Of a stretch of DNA of 64,000 nucleotides, positions 8,221 through 16,643 are shown in pieces. A program made the translations under genes and the position numbers. Positions within the stretch are counted from its first letter, which is position 1; every line of letters starts with the position of its first letter. Source of the DNA: UBA7672 sp965279085. GTDB lineage: Bacteria > Pseudomonadota > Alphaproteobacteria > Caulobacterales > Hyphomonadaceae. The stretch lies in the NCBI GenBank assembly GCA_965279085.1, contig OZ257149.1, forward strand, positions 3,782,001-3,846,000. Reading direction: 5' to 3'. The notes beneath the pieces were generated by a model. It made no database searches. It saw only the letters and a list, made by a program, of their open reading frames with translations, and was not told the origin of the DNA.

Positions 8221-8916
8221 TCAGTCTTCCAGCATCGCGAGAACGTCGTTCAGCGTCGCGCCGACGTGGAGCGCGCGGGTAAGCGTTTCGTCGTCAGGCT
8301 GGATGAGGTCAGGGATCATCACCGTCATCATGCCCGAGGCGTGGGCTGAGGCGAGGCCGGTGGGGGAATCCTCGATGGCGAGCACGTCTTGCGGTGCATG
8401 GCCGAGCAGGGCGGCCGCCTTGAGATAAGGCTCGGGGTGTGGCTTGCGGTTCTCGACATCGTCGCGGGTGATGATGCCGACGAAGCGTCGCGTGAGGTCG
8501 TGATGATTGAAGTGACGCTCGACCCACGGGCGGCCCGATGATGTCACGACAGCGTAGGGCGCGTTGATCGCGTCCAGCCGCGCCAGCAGGTCCGCGACGC
8601 CTACACGAAGCGGCGCGACGCTGTCGCCGATCCTGGCGGTGATGTCGGCGAAGAAGTCGACCAGCGGGAAGTTCTTGCCGAAATATTCGAGCATGAGGGC
8701 TTCGGTGGCGCCGCGGTGCTTTCCGACGAAGGAGAGGAACTGGGCCTGTGTGAGCTCGATCCCGAAGCGCGGGGCGGCGGCGAACCAGGCGTCGTGAACA
8801 AAGGCTTCTGAATCGATCAGCGTGCCGTCGAGGTCGAACGCCACGGCTTTCGGGCGGCGGGGAAGGCGGAACGCAGGACGCAACGTCACCGGGGTGGATT
8901 CAGGGAGGGGTTTCAT
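8221..8916 (-). CDS. HAD-superfamily phosphatase (phosphoglycolate/sugar-phosphate type)
   Basis: A 231-residue HAD hydrolase. Motif I is VAFDLDGTLIDSEAF with the nucleophilic Asp. A helical cap follows (about residues 45-110), then motif II VVTSSGRPW, a lysine-bearing ENRKPHPEPYLKAA and motif IV VLAIEDSPTGLASAHASGM. This order is that of the subfamily I phosphoglycolate phosphatase/beta-phosphoglucomutase group. The substrate cannot be told apart by eye. The start at 8916 gives a compact N terminus; an upstream ATG at 8970 would extend over the region before mmsA. Confidence 0.9.
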   Translation of the reverse strand: MKPLPESTPVTLRPAFRLPRRPKAVAFDLDGTLIDSEAFVHDAWFAAAPRFGIELTQAQFLSFVGKHRGATEALMLEYFGKNFPLVDFFADITARIGDSVAPLRVGVADLLARLDAINAPYAVVTSSGRPWVERHFNHHDLTRRFVGIITRDDVENRKPHPEPYLKAAALLGHAPQDVLAIEDSPTGLASAHASGMMTVMIPDLIQPDDETLTRALHVGATLNDVLAMLED

Positions 8917-9005
8917 GCTTTGGGAAGTCGTTGTTTCGGCTGGCCCGGTCAAGCGGACGGGGCTACACAAACTGCGACAGAATTCACGTATTGGGAGTTA
9001 GGCGT

Positions 9006-10517
9006 ATGCGGCGCATCGACGGATTCATCAGCGGCAAATCGGTCAAGGCGACCTCGGGCCGGGAAACCGATGTCTTCAATCCCAACACGGGCGAAGTGCA
9101 GGCCAAGGTAGGGCTCGCCTCGAATGGCGATGTCGATCTCGCGGTGCAGGCGGCGGCCAAGGCGTTTCCGAGCTGGAGCGGGACGAACCCGCAGCGCCGT
9201 GCGCGCGTGATGTTCGAGTTCAAGCGTCTGGTCGAGGCGAACATGCAGTCGCTGGCCGAATTGCTGTCGAGCGAGCACGGCAAGGTGGTCGCCGACTCGA
9301 AGGGCGACATCCAGCGCGGGCTGGAGGTCATCGAGTTCGCGTGCGGCATCCCGCACGCCCTCAAGGGCGAATACACCGAAGGCGCTGGCCCCGGCATCGA
9401 CGTCTATTCGATGCGCCAGCCGCTGGGCGTTGTGGCCGGCATCACGCCCTTCAACTTCCCGGGCATGATCCCGATGTGGATGTTCGGCGTCGCGATCGCG
9501 GTGGGCAACACATTCGTGCTGAAGCCTTCGGAGCGCGATCCGTCGGTGCCGGTGCGGCTGGGTGAGCTGTTCATGGAAGCGGGCGCTGCGGCCGGTCTCG
9601 ACGTGACCGGCGTGCTCAACGTCGTGCACGGCGACAAGGTGGCGGTGGATGCGATCCTGCATCACCCGGAAGTGCGCGCGATCAGCTTCGTCGGCTCGTC
9701 CGACATCGCGCACTACATCTATCATACCGGCGCCGCGAACGGGAAACGCGTGCAGGCGATGGGCGGAGCGAAGAACCACGGCATCGTCATGCCGGACGCC
9801 GATATGGATCAGGTGGTGAAGGATCTTTCCGGCGCCGCGTTCGGCTCGGCGGGCGAGCGCTGCATGGCGCTGCCGGTCGTTGTGCCGGTGGGGCAGAAGA
9901 CGGCGGATGAGCTGCGCGAGCGCATGATCGCGGAGATGGAGACGCTGAAGGTCGGCATTTCGAGCGACGCGGGAGCACAATACGGACCGGTGGTGACCAA
10001 GGCGCATCGCGACAAGATCGCGAACTACATCCAGCTCGGCAAGGATGAAGGCGCCGAGCTCGTCGTCGACGGACGCAATTTCAAGCTGCAGGGCTATGAA
10101 AACGGCTTCTTCATTGGACCGTCGTTGTTCGACAAGGTGACGACCGGCATGAAGACGTATCACGAAGAAATCTTCGGGCCGGTGCTGCAGATTGTGCGCG
10201 CCAACACGTTCGAGGAAGCGGTCGCGCTGCCGAGCAAGCATCAGTATGGCAACGGCGTCGCCATCTTCACGCGCAATGGCCGCGTGGCGCGTGAGTTCGC
10301 GAGCAAGGTCAATGTCGGCATGGTGGGCATCAACGTACCGATCCCGGTGCCGGTGGCCTATCACACCTTCGGCGGCTGGAAGCGCTCGGCCTTCGGCGAC
10401 ACCAACCAGCACGGCATGGAAGGCCTGAAGTTCTGGACGAAGGTCAAGACCGTCACCGCCCGCTGGCCGGAAGGCGATGTCGCCGATTCTAGCTTCATCA
10501 TTCCGACGATGCGGTAG
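9006..10517 (+). CDS. mmsA: CoA-acylating methylmalonate-semialdehyde dehydrogenase
   Basis: The enzyme converts (methyl)malonate semialdehyde plus CoA and NAD+ to propionyl- or acetyl-CoA and CO2 in valine degradation. The 503 residues match the family. Visible features are the N-terminal DGFISGKSV start, the ITPFNFPGMIPMWMFGVAI coenzyme segment, the FVGSSDIAHYIYHTGAANGK nucleotide-binding turn and the catalytic Cys286 in SAGERCMALPVVV. The C-terminal KTVTARWP is typical of MmsA. The start at 9006 (GGGAGT upstream) is preferred over 8931 because family homology begins there. mmsB follows at 12399, separated by three other genes. Confidence 0.96.
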   Translation: MRRIDGFISGKSVKATSGRETDVFNPNTGEVQAKVGLASNGDVDLAVQAAAKAFPSWSGTNPQRRARVMFEFKRLVEANMQSLAELLSSEHGKVVADSKGDIQRGLEVIEFACGIPHALKGEYTEGAGPGIDVYSMRQPLGVVAGITPFNFPGMIPMWMFGVAIAVGNTFVLKPSERDPSVPVRLGELFMEAGAAAGLDVTGVLNVVHGDKVAVDAILHHPEVRAISFVGSSDIAHYIYHTGAANGKRVQAMGGAKNHGIVMPDADMDQVVKDLSGAAFGSAGERCMALPVVVPVGQKTADELRERMIAEMETLKVGISSDAGAQYGPVVTKAHRDKIANYIQLGKDEGAELVVDGRNFKLQGYENGFFIGPSLFDKVTTGMKTYHEEIFGPVLQIVRANTFEEAVALPSKHQYGNGVAIFTRNGRVAREFASKVNVGMVGINVPIPVPVAYHTFGGWKRSAFGDTNQHGMEGLKFWTKVKTVTARWPEGDVADSSFIIPTMR

Positions 10518-10521
10518 CGCC

Positions 10522-11133
10522 GTGAAGTTCCGGCTGGCGCTTCTCCTGCTGCTGGCCGGATGCACGCACCTATCGGATCAGCCCATCGTCGACAACTGCC
10601 GCGCGGGGGGCGGGCTGACGGTCAAGGCGTGCGAATGCGTGCGCTCGGAAATGCGCGCGTCGATGGATGGCTATTCCTATGACGCGATGGTGTTGCTGGC
10701 GAACGGGCGCGATGCAGAGGCCGGGGCGCGGCTCAACGCCTTGACGCAACGTGACCAGCTTGAGGTCGCCGCGGCAATGATGTCTGCTTACACCAGCTGC
10801 GCCACGGATGGCGCTGGAACGGATGAGTCATTACCGCGATCGCGGACGATATCGGACCGCCGGAGTGGACAAGCGCAGCAAGCGGCCGCGATGCCGGACT
10901 TACCTGTGTTTGACTCGGAGAAGACGACCCTTTCGGCCTTTCTTCGAGAGATCGAGGTCTATTGTGGCGTGACGCCTGGCAGCGTGCTTGAGCTTGCTGG
11001 TGGTGAGGTCGTCAGGCTGCGACCTTCGATTCCGGTGTCAAACATGAAGGACGCCGTGCGAGTGATGAGCATAGCCGTTCTGGCTTTGGCGTCCCACGTG
11101 GATGTTGCCATCGGCGTCGTGGGCGGAACATAA
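10522..11133 (+). CDS. Putative lipoprotein with doubtful C-terminal half
   Basis: A GTG four bases after the mmsA stop starts VKFRLALLLLLAGCTHLSDQ, a signal peptide with lipobox LAGC. About 100 residues of protein-like sequence follow, with cysteine pairs (NCRAGGG, KACECVRSEM, YTSCATD). From about residue 103 the quality falls: the DNA at 10830-10880 matches the beginning of the DUF2306 gene in a different frame, and the remainder has no recognisable character. The true gene may have ended near 10830 and been extended by a rearrangement. The N-terminal half looks real; the 203-residue total length is uncertain. Confidence 0.5.
   Translation: MKFRLALLLLLAGCTHLSDQPIVDNCRAGGGLTVKACECVRSEMRASMDGYSYDAMVLLANGRDAEAGARLNALTQRDQLEVAAAMMSAYTSCATDGAGTDESLPRSRTISDRRSGQAQQAAAMPDLPVFDSEKTTLSAFLREIEVYCGVTPGSVLELAGGEVVRLRPSIPVSNMKDAVRVMSIAVLALASHVDVAIGVVGGT
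10830..10880 (+). pseudogene. Fragment duplicating the start of the DUF2306 gene
   Basis: Read from 10830, the sequence gives ITAIADDIGPPEWTSAA. It aligns with the first 17 residues of the DUF2306 protein at 11259 (MTAIAEDSGPPEWTAAA), and the DNA is likewise close. The frame then hits TGA within about ten codons. It appears to be a relic of a duplicated or rearranged 5' end, lying out of frame within the upstream lipoprotein gene. Confidence 0.55.
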
Positions 11134-11258
11134 CCTGCCGCCACGGCACACTCTCTATGTTCGAGAATACGGATTCCTGCCGTCACATTTTCCCGAGCGG
11201 CGCCGTCTAGGAGACAGAGGCGGCTAACGTTATCGTCGTTTCGTTCTGGAGGACGGGC

Positions 11259-12104
11259 ATGACAGCGATCGCTGAAGATAGCGGGCCGCCGGAGTGGACT
11301 GCGGCGGCTTTGCGCGTCTCCGCTGTCGCGCTTGTGGCGATCGTCTGGGTGAGCTCCGCGATCTTCGGGGCGTATATCTTCGCGTATTATGGCGGGGCTA
11401 TTCCGGCGAACACGCTGGCGGACTGGAATGCGCAGCTGCCGAGGCTGTACGAGGCGGAGACGCCGATGGCGTCTGTGGGCATCGGGGCGCACTTCTTTGC
11501 GGGCGCGGTTCTGCTGCTGCTCGGGCCAGTGCAGCTGATGGGCGCTATCCGTGCGAAAGCGCCTGCGGTGCATCGCTGGATCGGGCGCGTCTATGCGTTC
11601 GCGGCGTTTGCGGCGGGAATCGGCGGGCTGACCTTCATCGTGTCGAAGGGCACCGTAGGCGGATGGCCGATGACGATCGGGTTCGCGCTCTATGGCGTAG
11701 GCATGGTGGTCGCGGCGGTGGAGACGGTGCGGCATGCGATGGCGCGGCGGATCGATATCCATCGCGGCTGGGCGATCCGGTTGTTTGCACTGGCGATCGG
11801 GTCGTGGCTGTACCGGATGTGCTATGGCTTCTTCTATCTCATCGCGGGGCCGGAGAATCCCGGCCACACGCCGGAATTCAGCGGCTGGTTCGACCATGTA
11901 ATGGACTTCGCCTTCTTCATCCCGCCGCTGATCGTGGCGGAGATGTTCGTGCGGGCGCGGTGGCAACAGGCGACGACGGCCGGACGCCTGGGCGCGACTG
12001 CGGGGCTGGTTGTGGGCGCTGCTTTCATCGGACTCGCGACGTTCTTCTTCACGCTCTACGGCTGGGGCCCGGCGATCCTGGCGCGCTTTGGCGGCGCGGC
12101 ATGA
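11259..12104 (+). CDS. DUF2306 family membrane protein
   Basis: A polytopic membrane protein of 281 residues with about seven helices. The family signature is in the middle: GAVLLLLGPVQLMGAIRAKA then VHRWIGRVYAFAAFAAGIGG, and later RIDIHRGWAIRLFALAIGSW with conserved His and Arg residues. DUF2306 proteins are uncharacterised inner-membrane proteins related in pattern to haem-binding ferric-reductase-like membrane families; that link is only suggestive. GGAGG lies 8 bases before the ATG. Its TGA overlaps the next gene's ATG (ATGA), so the two are coupled. Confidence 0.87.
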   Translation: MTAIAEDSGPPEWTAAALRVSAVALVAIVWVSSAIFGAYIFAYYGGAIPANTLADWNAQLPRLYEAETPMASVGIGAHFFAGAVLLLLGPVQLMGAIRAKAPAVHRWIGRVYAFAAFAAGIGGLTFIVSKGTVGGWPMTIGFALYGVGMVVAAVETVRHAMARRIDIHRGWAIRLFALAIGSWLYRMCYGFFYLIAGPENPGHTPEFSGWFDHVMDFAFFIPPLIVAEMFVRARWQQATTAGRLGATAGLVVGAAFIGLATFFFTLYGWGPAILARFGGAA

Positions 12105-12382
12105 GCGTCGACGACGCGGATTTCTGGACAACGTGGGGACGAGAGTTTTGCGAGGCCATGCGACCGCTCGCGCCGGATGCCGTAGGGCAGGATGCGTTTG
12201 AGGTCGCGGCGCTAGCGTTGGGCGGAACGCCCGCGGGCCGCGAAGTGCTGGCGCTGGATGAAGCGGGACTGCGGCGCTTTTCCAAAGCGGCCGCCGAGGT
12301 TCTTGAGCTGGAAGCCGTCGATGTTGACCTGATCCGGAAAGCGGTCGAAGCAACGCGTCTGCATTGGTCTGACCCACATTGA
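12101..12382 (+). CDS. Small acidic hypothetical protein, 93 aa
   Basis: The gene starts inside the stop of the DUF2306 gene (ATGA at 12101) and ends 16 bases before mmsB, so it lies in the middle of a coupled operon. The protein begins MSVDDADFWTTWGREFCEAM, is acidic and largely helical, and has no signal peptide or membrane segment. No family recognised. Its position suggests coexpression with the membrane protein and mmsB, but no biochemical role follows from that. Confidence 0.65.
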   Translation: MSVDDADFWTTWGREFCEAMRPLAPDAVGQDAFEVAALALGGTPAGREVLALDEAGLRRFSKAAAEVLELEAVDVDLIRKAVEATRLHWSDPH

Positions 12383-12398
12383 ATTCAGGATCATCGAC

Positions 12399-13298
12399 AT
12401 GACCCGCATCGCATTCATCGGCCTTGGCAATATGGGCGGGGGGATGGCGGCGCGGCAGGTGGTCGGCGGGCGCGAGGTGCATGCATTCGACCTGTCGGAA
12501 GCTGCGGTGAAGAAGGCCGTGGCGGCGGGCGCCTTCGAGGCGGGCAGTGTAGCCAAGGCGGTGGAGAAGGCCGATGTGGTCATCACCATGCTGCCGGCCG
12601 GCCCGCATGTGCGTAAGGTCTATGACGAGCATATTCTTCAGCACGCGCCGAAGTCGGCGCTGCTGATCGACTGTTCGACCATCGACGTCGATAGCGCTCG
12701 CGCCGTGGCTTCGCAGGCGAAGGCGGCGGGCTTCCGGTTTGCCGACGCGCCCGTGTCTGGCGGCACGGCGGCGGCGGATGCGGGCACGCTGGCCTTCATG
12801 GTCGGCTGCGATGAGGCAGCGTTCGCGGATGTGGAAGACGCGCTGAAGCCGATGTCGCGCGTGACGATCCGCGCGGGCGACCATGGCGCGGGGCAGGCGG
12901 CGAAGATCTGCAACAACATGCTGCTGGCGATCTCGATGATCGGAACGTGCGAGGCGTTTGCGCTGGCCGAGAAGCTGGGGCTGGCACCGGATCGCTTCGC
13001 GGACATCGCATCCAAGTCGTCAGGCAATTGCTGGTCGTTGTCGACCTATGCGCCGTGGCCGGGCGTTGGGCCTGTCACCGCGTCGGACCGCAACTACGAA
13101 GGCGGGTTCGCGGCGGCGATGATGCTGAAGGACCTGAAGCTCGCGCAGGAAGCTGCTGCACGGGCTGGGGCGACGACGCCGCTCGGCAACCAGTCGGAAG
13201 CGATCTACCAGCTGTTCGATCGCCTTGGTTTTGGGGGCAAGGATTTCTCGGGCGTGCTTCAGATGCTGCGCGGCAATCTCGTCGGGCTGAAGGGCTAA
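12399..13298 (+). CDS. mmsB: 3-hydroxyisobutyrate dehydrogenase
   Basis: This enzyme oxidises 3-hydroxyisobutyrate to methylmalonate semialdehyde with NAD+, directly feeding MmsA. The 299 residues contain the N-terminal Rossmann motif RIAFIGLGNMGGGMA, the substrate-site signature FADAPVSGGTAAADAGTLAF (about residues 114-133), and GDHGAGQAAKICNNMLLA with the catalytic lysine. KSSGNCWSLSTY is the usual C-terminal substrate segment. Sixteen bases separate it from the upstream small gene. The order mmsA-(three genes)-mmsB on one strand supports a valine-degradation unit. Confidence 0.96.
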   Translation: MTRIAFIGLGNMGGGMAARQVVGGREVHAFDLSEAAVKKAVAAGAFEAGSVAKAVEKADVVITMLPAGPHVRKVYDEHILQHAPKSALLIDCSTIDVDSARAVASQAKAAGFRFADAPVSGGTAAADAGTLAFMVGCDEAAFADVEDALKPMSRVTIRAGDHGAGQAAKICNNMLLAISMIGTCEAFALAEKLGLAPDRFADIASKSSGNCWSLSTYAPWPGVGPVTASDRNYEGGFAAAMMLKDLKLAQEAAARAGATTPLGNQSEAIYQLFDRLGFGGKDFSGVLQMLRGNLVGLKG

Positions 13299-13465
13299 GG
13301 CGCAGCGGTTCGATCCGATATTTCAGGGCGTTTCCGGCGTTAACTGCGCGTTCATAGTAATATGTTCTAGTAGCACATGAGCGACGGACTTGCTGCTTCT
13401 CCTGCCGTCTCCGTCGCCTGAGGCTGCGCTGCGAATTCCCCTCCCGCACCGCCAGCCGTCGCAAA

Positions 13466-13495
13466 GGCCGCGCCTGTTCCCCCGCAGGCGCGGCC
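13466..13495. terminator. Intergenic hairpin between convergent mmsB and pgsA-like gene
   Basis: An 11-bp perfect stem, GGCCGCGCCTG (13466-13476) pairing with CAGGCGCGGCC (13485-13495), with an 8-base loop. It lies in the 212-bp gap between two convergent genes. The flanks carry only short T runs, so it may stop transcripts from either side weakly. No other feature is visible in this gap. Confidence 0.6.
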
Positions 13496-13510
13496 GTCGC
13501 GTTTCTGGAG

Positions 13511-14167
13511 TCACGTTTTCGGTTTCGGCGCGAGATACTGGTACGCCGTGTAAGCGGAGAGCGTAGCCGCGAGGACGAGCAGAGCGATCCAGAGCCATCT
13601 CAAAACTTCTGCGAAGTTTCCCCACGGAGTGGTTTGGCCGTTCGCGTAGAGCTGCATTTCGATTGCGCAGACGATCAGGAACCAGCCTACGACGATCAGC
13701 TCTAGGGCGGTCTTCCATTTGGCCAGGGACGATACGCGAGCTCCCTCACCATCTGTCGCGACGAGACGCAGCAGGGTCATCAGCAGATCCCGCGCAACAA
13801 TGACGGCGACCGCGATTGCAACGATTGGCCATTCATCCCGGCCATCTTGCCAAATTGCCCAAGCGATCACCGCAAGTGGAAGGCCAACCAGCGCCTTGTC
13901 GGCGATAGGATCAATGATGCGGCCGAATTTTGAATGTGCATCGAGTGCGCGGGCGAGCATGCCATCGAACAAATCGGTGAGAGCAGCGACTACGAACAGG
14001 AGCGCTGCAATCGAAAGCCAGTTGGCGAGCTGGTGGTCGATGTCGGTCACATCCGTTGGCCACGGTGCAAGCGTCGCCAGCCAAATCAGCCAAGCGATTA
14101 CCGGCGCGAGCACGAGGCGCAGGAGCGTTAGCGCGTTGGGGATCTGCTTGAGCAAGGTGGGGAGCAC
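13511..14167 (-). CDS. CDP-alcohol phosphatidyltransferase family protein (PgsA-like)
   Basis: A 218-residue membrane enzyme with the complete CDP-alcohol phosphotransferase signature DG-x2-AR-x8-G-x3-D-x3-D, seen as DLFDGMLARAL followed by GRIIDPIADKAL. It begins PNALTLLRLVLAPVIAW, as in phosphatidylglycerophosphate synthases, and has about five membrane helices. It probably joins CDP-diacylglycerol to glycerol-3-phosphate, but cardiolipin- or PI-type acceptors cannot be excluded. It may be a second, non-housekeeping copy. It is divergent from the TonB receptor gene. Confidence 0.88.
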   Translation of the reverse strand: MLPTLLKQIPNALTLLRLVLAPVIAWLIWLATLAPWPTDVTDIDHQLANWLSIAALLFVVAALTDLFDGMLARALDAHSKFGRIIDPIADKALVGLPLAVIAWAIWQDGRDEWPIVAIAVAVIVARDLLMTLLRLVATDGEGARVSSLAKWKTALELIVVGWFLIVCAIEMQLYANGQTTPWGNFAEVLRWLWIALLVLAATLSAYTAYQYLAPKPKT

Positions 14168-14240
14168 TCCGGATCGGGCGGGACACTAGCGGGGAAAACG
14201 GAGCGCGGGCAGGACTCTAAACAGGCCAAAACGACGGGGC

Positions 14241-14280
14241 TTGACGATGTTACGATATATCATACTGTTATAGTGTAACG
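14241..14280 (+). promoter_or_regulatory. Promoter and Zur-type operator before the TonB receptor
   Basis: A TTGACG -35-like hexamer lies at 14241-14246. A 15-bp near-palindrome, TGTTATAGTGTAACG (14266-14280), covers the expected -10/start region, ending 15 bases before the ATG. It fits the known zinc-uptake-regulator consensus of the form TGTTATAnTATAACA. A second GTTACGATAT half-site is at 14250-14259. Zinc-loaded Zur would repress here. Confidence 0.7.
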
Positions 14281-14295
14281 GCGTGGAGATCACTG

Positions 14296-16326
14296 ATGCG
14301 TTTGGCTGTTCGTCTGGCGGCGGGTGTCGCTGTGTTTGCCCTGTGTGCGCCGATGGCGATTGCGCAAATCGCCGACGATACGCAGGCGGTCGAGGCGCCG
14401 GAGGACGCGGACCGCGACGTCGTTGTCATCACCGGCGTTGGGCCGGCGCGGACGAGCGACGAACTCATCGCTTCGACGACAGTGCTCGACACGGGCCAGG
14501 TGACGGAGCGGCTCGCCGGCGGGCTTGGCGACACGCTCGCGGGTCTGCCGGGCGTGGCGTCGACCTCCTTCGGGCCGGGCGCCAGCCGGCCGATCATACG
14601 CGGCCTTGGCGCCGAGCGCGTGCAAGTGCTCGCCAATGGCATCGGCGTGATCGATGCGTCTGCCGCCAGCCCGGATCATGCGGTCAGCAGTGACCCTCTC
14701 GGCGCGGAGCGGATCGAGATCCTGCGCGGGCCGGCGTCGCTGGCTTATGGCGGCGGGGCGACGGGCGGCGTGGTCAACGTGATCGACGGGCTGATCGTGG
14801 AGAAGAAGCCGGATGAAGCTTTCTCCGGCGCGCTCTATGGCGCACTGACGAGCGTGGACGAGGGCAAGCAGGTTGCCGGGCGCGTCGTGGGAACGGCGGG
14901 CGATTTCGTGGGCGTGCTGAATGCGTCGTGGCTGGATGCGAAGGACATCGACGTTCCGGGCTTTGCGCTGAGCCAGGCGGCGCGGGAGGAGGCGATCCTT
15001 GGCGGGGCTGATCCCGCTGATTTCGCGGATGGGACGCTGCCGAACTCGGCAGTCGAGACCAAGTCCATCAGCGGCGGAGTGAGCTGGGTAGGCGATGGCG
15101 CGTTCCTGGGCGGCGCGGTGCGGCGGGCGGAGAACCGCTATGGCATCGTGGCGGAGGAAGAGGCGTTCATCGATATGGAGCAGACGCGCTACGACGTGCG
15201 CGGCGGGCTGGAGTTCGATGGCCCGATCTCGTCGCTGAAGGCGTCGGGATCGGTGGTGGATTACGAGCACACCGAATTCGAGGCCCCGGGCGAGCCGGGG
15301 ACGCAGTTCACCAATGAGGGCTGGGAAGCGCGGATCGAAGCGGGGCATGCGCCCATCGGCATGCTGGAGGGCAGCTTCGGCCTGCAGGCCTCCAGGCGAG
15401 ACTTTGCGGCGATCGGCGATGAGGCGCTGATCGGGCAGACGAAGACGGAAGCCACGGGCCTGTTCGTTTTCGAAACGTGGGACGAGGGCGACTGGGGCAT
15501 TGAGGGCGGGCTGCGGTTCGATACCGTCGATCTCGACAATGTGGATTTCGGGACACGCAGCTTCGAGGCGTGGAACGCTAGCTTTGGCGCGCACATGCAT
15601 GTGGGCGATCACGTCTTCCTCGGCGCGTCGATCGCGCGGACGGCACGGGCGCCGACCGACCTGGAGTTGTTCGCGGAGGGGCCGCACCCGGCCACGGGCC
15701 AGTACGAGGTCGGGGACGACACGCTGGATGTGGAAGAGGGGATCAACACCGAGATCAGCGCGCGGTGGGAGGATGATGCGTTCAACCTCGCGGCGACCGC
15801 CTATCGCTTCGACTTCGACAGCTTCGTTTATCTCGAGGATACGGGGTTGGTGTTTGCCGATCCCGAGGGCGACCTGCCGATCTTCCAGTATGTGCAGGCG
15901 GGCGCGACCTTCACGGGCTTTGAGCTGCAGGGCGATGCGCAGCTGGGGCAGGCGTTTGGGGTCGACTGGAAAGCCGATGCCTCGGCCGATTTTGTCAGGG
16001 CCAAGCTGGATGCGGGCGGCAACCTGCCGCTGATCCCGCCGCTCACCGTGAACGCTGGAATCGAAGGCGAAATGAACGGGATCACGGGCCGACTGGAGGC
16101 GCAGTATGGCGCGGAGCAGGACAATGTGGCGGCGTTCGAGCGGCCCACGGACAGCTACCTTACCTTCGATGCACGGGTCGGTTTCGATGTGGCGGATGGC
16201 GTGCGGCTGATGCTTGAGGCGCGGAACATCACGGACGAGGAGGTGCGCGTGCACTCGTCTCCGCTGAAGGAGATCGCTCCGCAGCCGGGACGGAATTTCA
16301 GGGTGGCGCTGAGGGCTGAGTTCTGA
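14296..16326 (+). CDS. znuD: TonB-dependent outer-membrane receptor, ZnuD-like (zinc)
   Basis: The protein has 676 residues: a signal peptide (about 1-24, ending MAIAQ), a plug domain (about 60-165, with the motif RIEILRGPASLAYGGGATGG) and a long beta barrel ending in the outer-membrane signature RVALRAEF. The stretches LFAEGPHPATGQYEVGDDTL, the LPIFQYVQAGATFTGFELQG region and VHSSPLKEIAPQPGRNF resemble the ZnuD zinc-receptor subgroup. The Zur-type box just upstream independently supports zinc uptake. Transport would be powered by TonB-ExbBD, which is not in this window. GGAG precedes the ATG. The receptor family is certain; the zinc substrate is an inference. Confidence 0.88.
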   Translation: MRLAVRLAAGVAVFALCAPMAIAQIADDTQAVEAPEDADRDVVVITGVGPARTSDELIASTTVLDTGQVTERLAGGLGDTLAGLPGVASTSFGPGASRPIIRGLGAERVQVLANGIGVIDASAASPDHAVSSDPLGAERIEILRGPASLAYGGGATGGVVNVIDGLIVEKKPDEAFSGALYGALTSVDEGKQVAGRVVGTAGDFVGVLNASWLDAKDIDVPGFALSQAAREEAILGGADPADFADGTLPNSAVETKSISGGVSWVGDGAFLGGAVRRAENRYGIVAEEEAFIDMEQTRYDVRGGLEFDGPISSLKASGSVVDYEHTEFEAPGEPGTQFTNEGWEARIEAGHAPIGMLEGSFGLQASRRDFAAIGDEALIGQTKTEATGLFVFETWDEGDWGIEGGLRFDTVDLDNVDFGTRSFEAWNASFGAHMHVGDHVFLGASIARTARAPTDLELFAEGPHPATGQYEVGDDTLDVEEGINTEISARWEDDAFNLAATAYRFDFDSFVYLEDTGLVFADPEGDLPIFQYVQAGATFTGFELQGDAQLGQAFGVDWKADASADFVRAKLDAGGNLPLIPPLTVNAGIEGEMNGITGRLEAQYGAEQDNVAAFERPTDSYLTFDARVGFDVADGVRLMLEARNITDEEVRVHSSPLKEIAPQPGRNFRVALRAEF

Positions 16327-16344
16327 AGCCCAGACGCAAAAAGA

Positions 16345-16364
16345 CCCGCTTCGAAAGAAGCGGG
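16345..16364 (+). terminator. Hairpin after the TonB receptor gene
   Basis: An 8-bp stem, CCCGCTTC with GAAGCGGG, has a GAAA tetraloop 18 bases after the receptor stop. A moderately pyrimidine-rich CCTCTTCGT follows. It is a plausible transcription terminator. The rest of the 317-bp gap to the phasin gene (16370-16640) shows only one weaker, long-loop hairpin at 16529-16567 followed by TTTGTTT, and no gene that I can support. Confidence 0.6.
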
Positions 16365-16643
16365 CCTCTTCGTACTCTACGCCACTCTACTAAACGCAAA
16401 CTGTACTTACGCCACTAACGCACAAGCCGGAGTCTGTGGCGAGGGCCAGTTGCACTGCCCACAGCAAGTGCGGGGCCATCAACTGCAGAAATCCGGGGAA
16501 ACAGAACGCGACTGAGTCGAAAAGACGCGGGGCGCGGAGATCGTGGATAGCGAACTCAACGCGCCCCTTTGTTTGGTCAGAAAGGAGACTGCCGGGTCAG
16601 GGGGAGGGGGAGGTGTCCCGACCCGGCGTCTGGCGTCGAAAGC

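Noticed and set aside
10959..12884. 641-codon open frame on the minus strand
   Set aside because: It lies opposite DUF2306 and mmsB, which have clear families and ribosome sites, and its translation is Arg/His/Pro-rich with no domain.
14290..16254. 654-codon minus-strand frame opposite the TonB receptor
   Set aside because: The receptor has signal peptide, plug and barrel signatures and a promoter; the antisense translation is Arg-rich and featureless.
16529..16575. GGGGCGC/GCGCCCC hairpin with TTTGTTT tail between receptor and phasin genes
   Set aside because: The 25-base loop makes it marginal, and no plus-strand gene ends just before it; mentioned only in passing.
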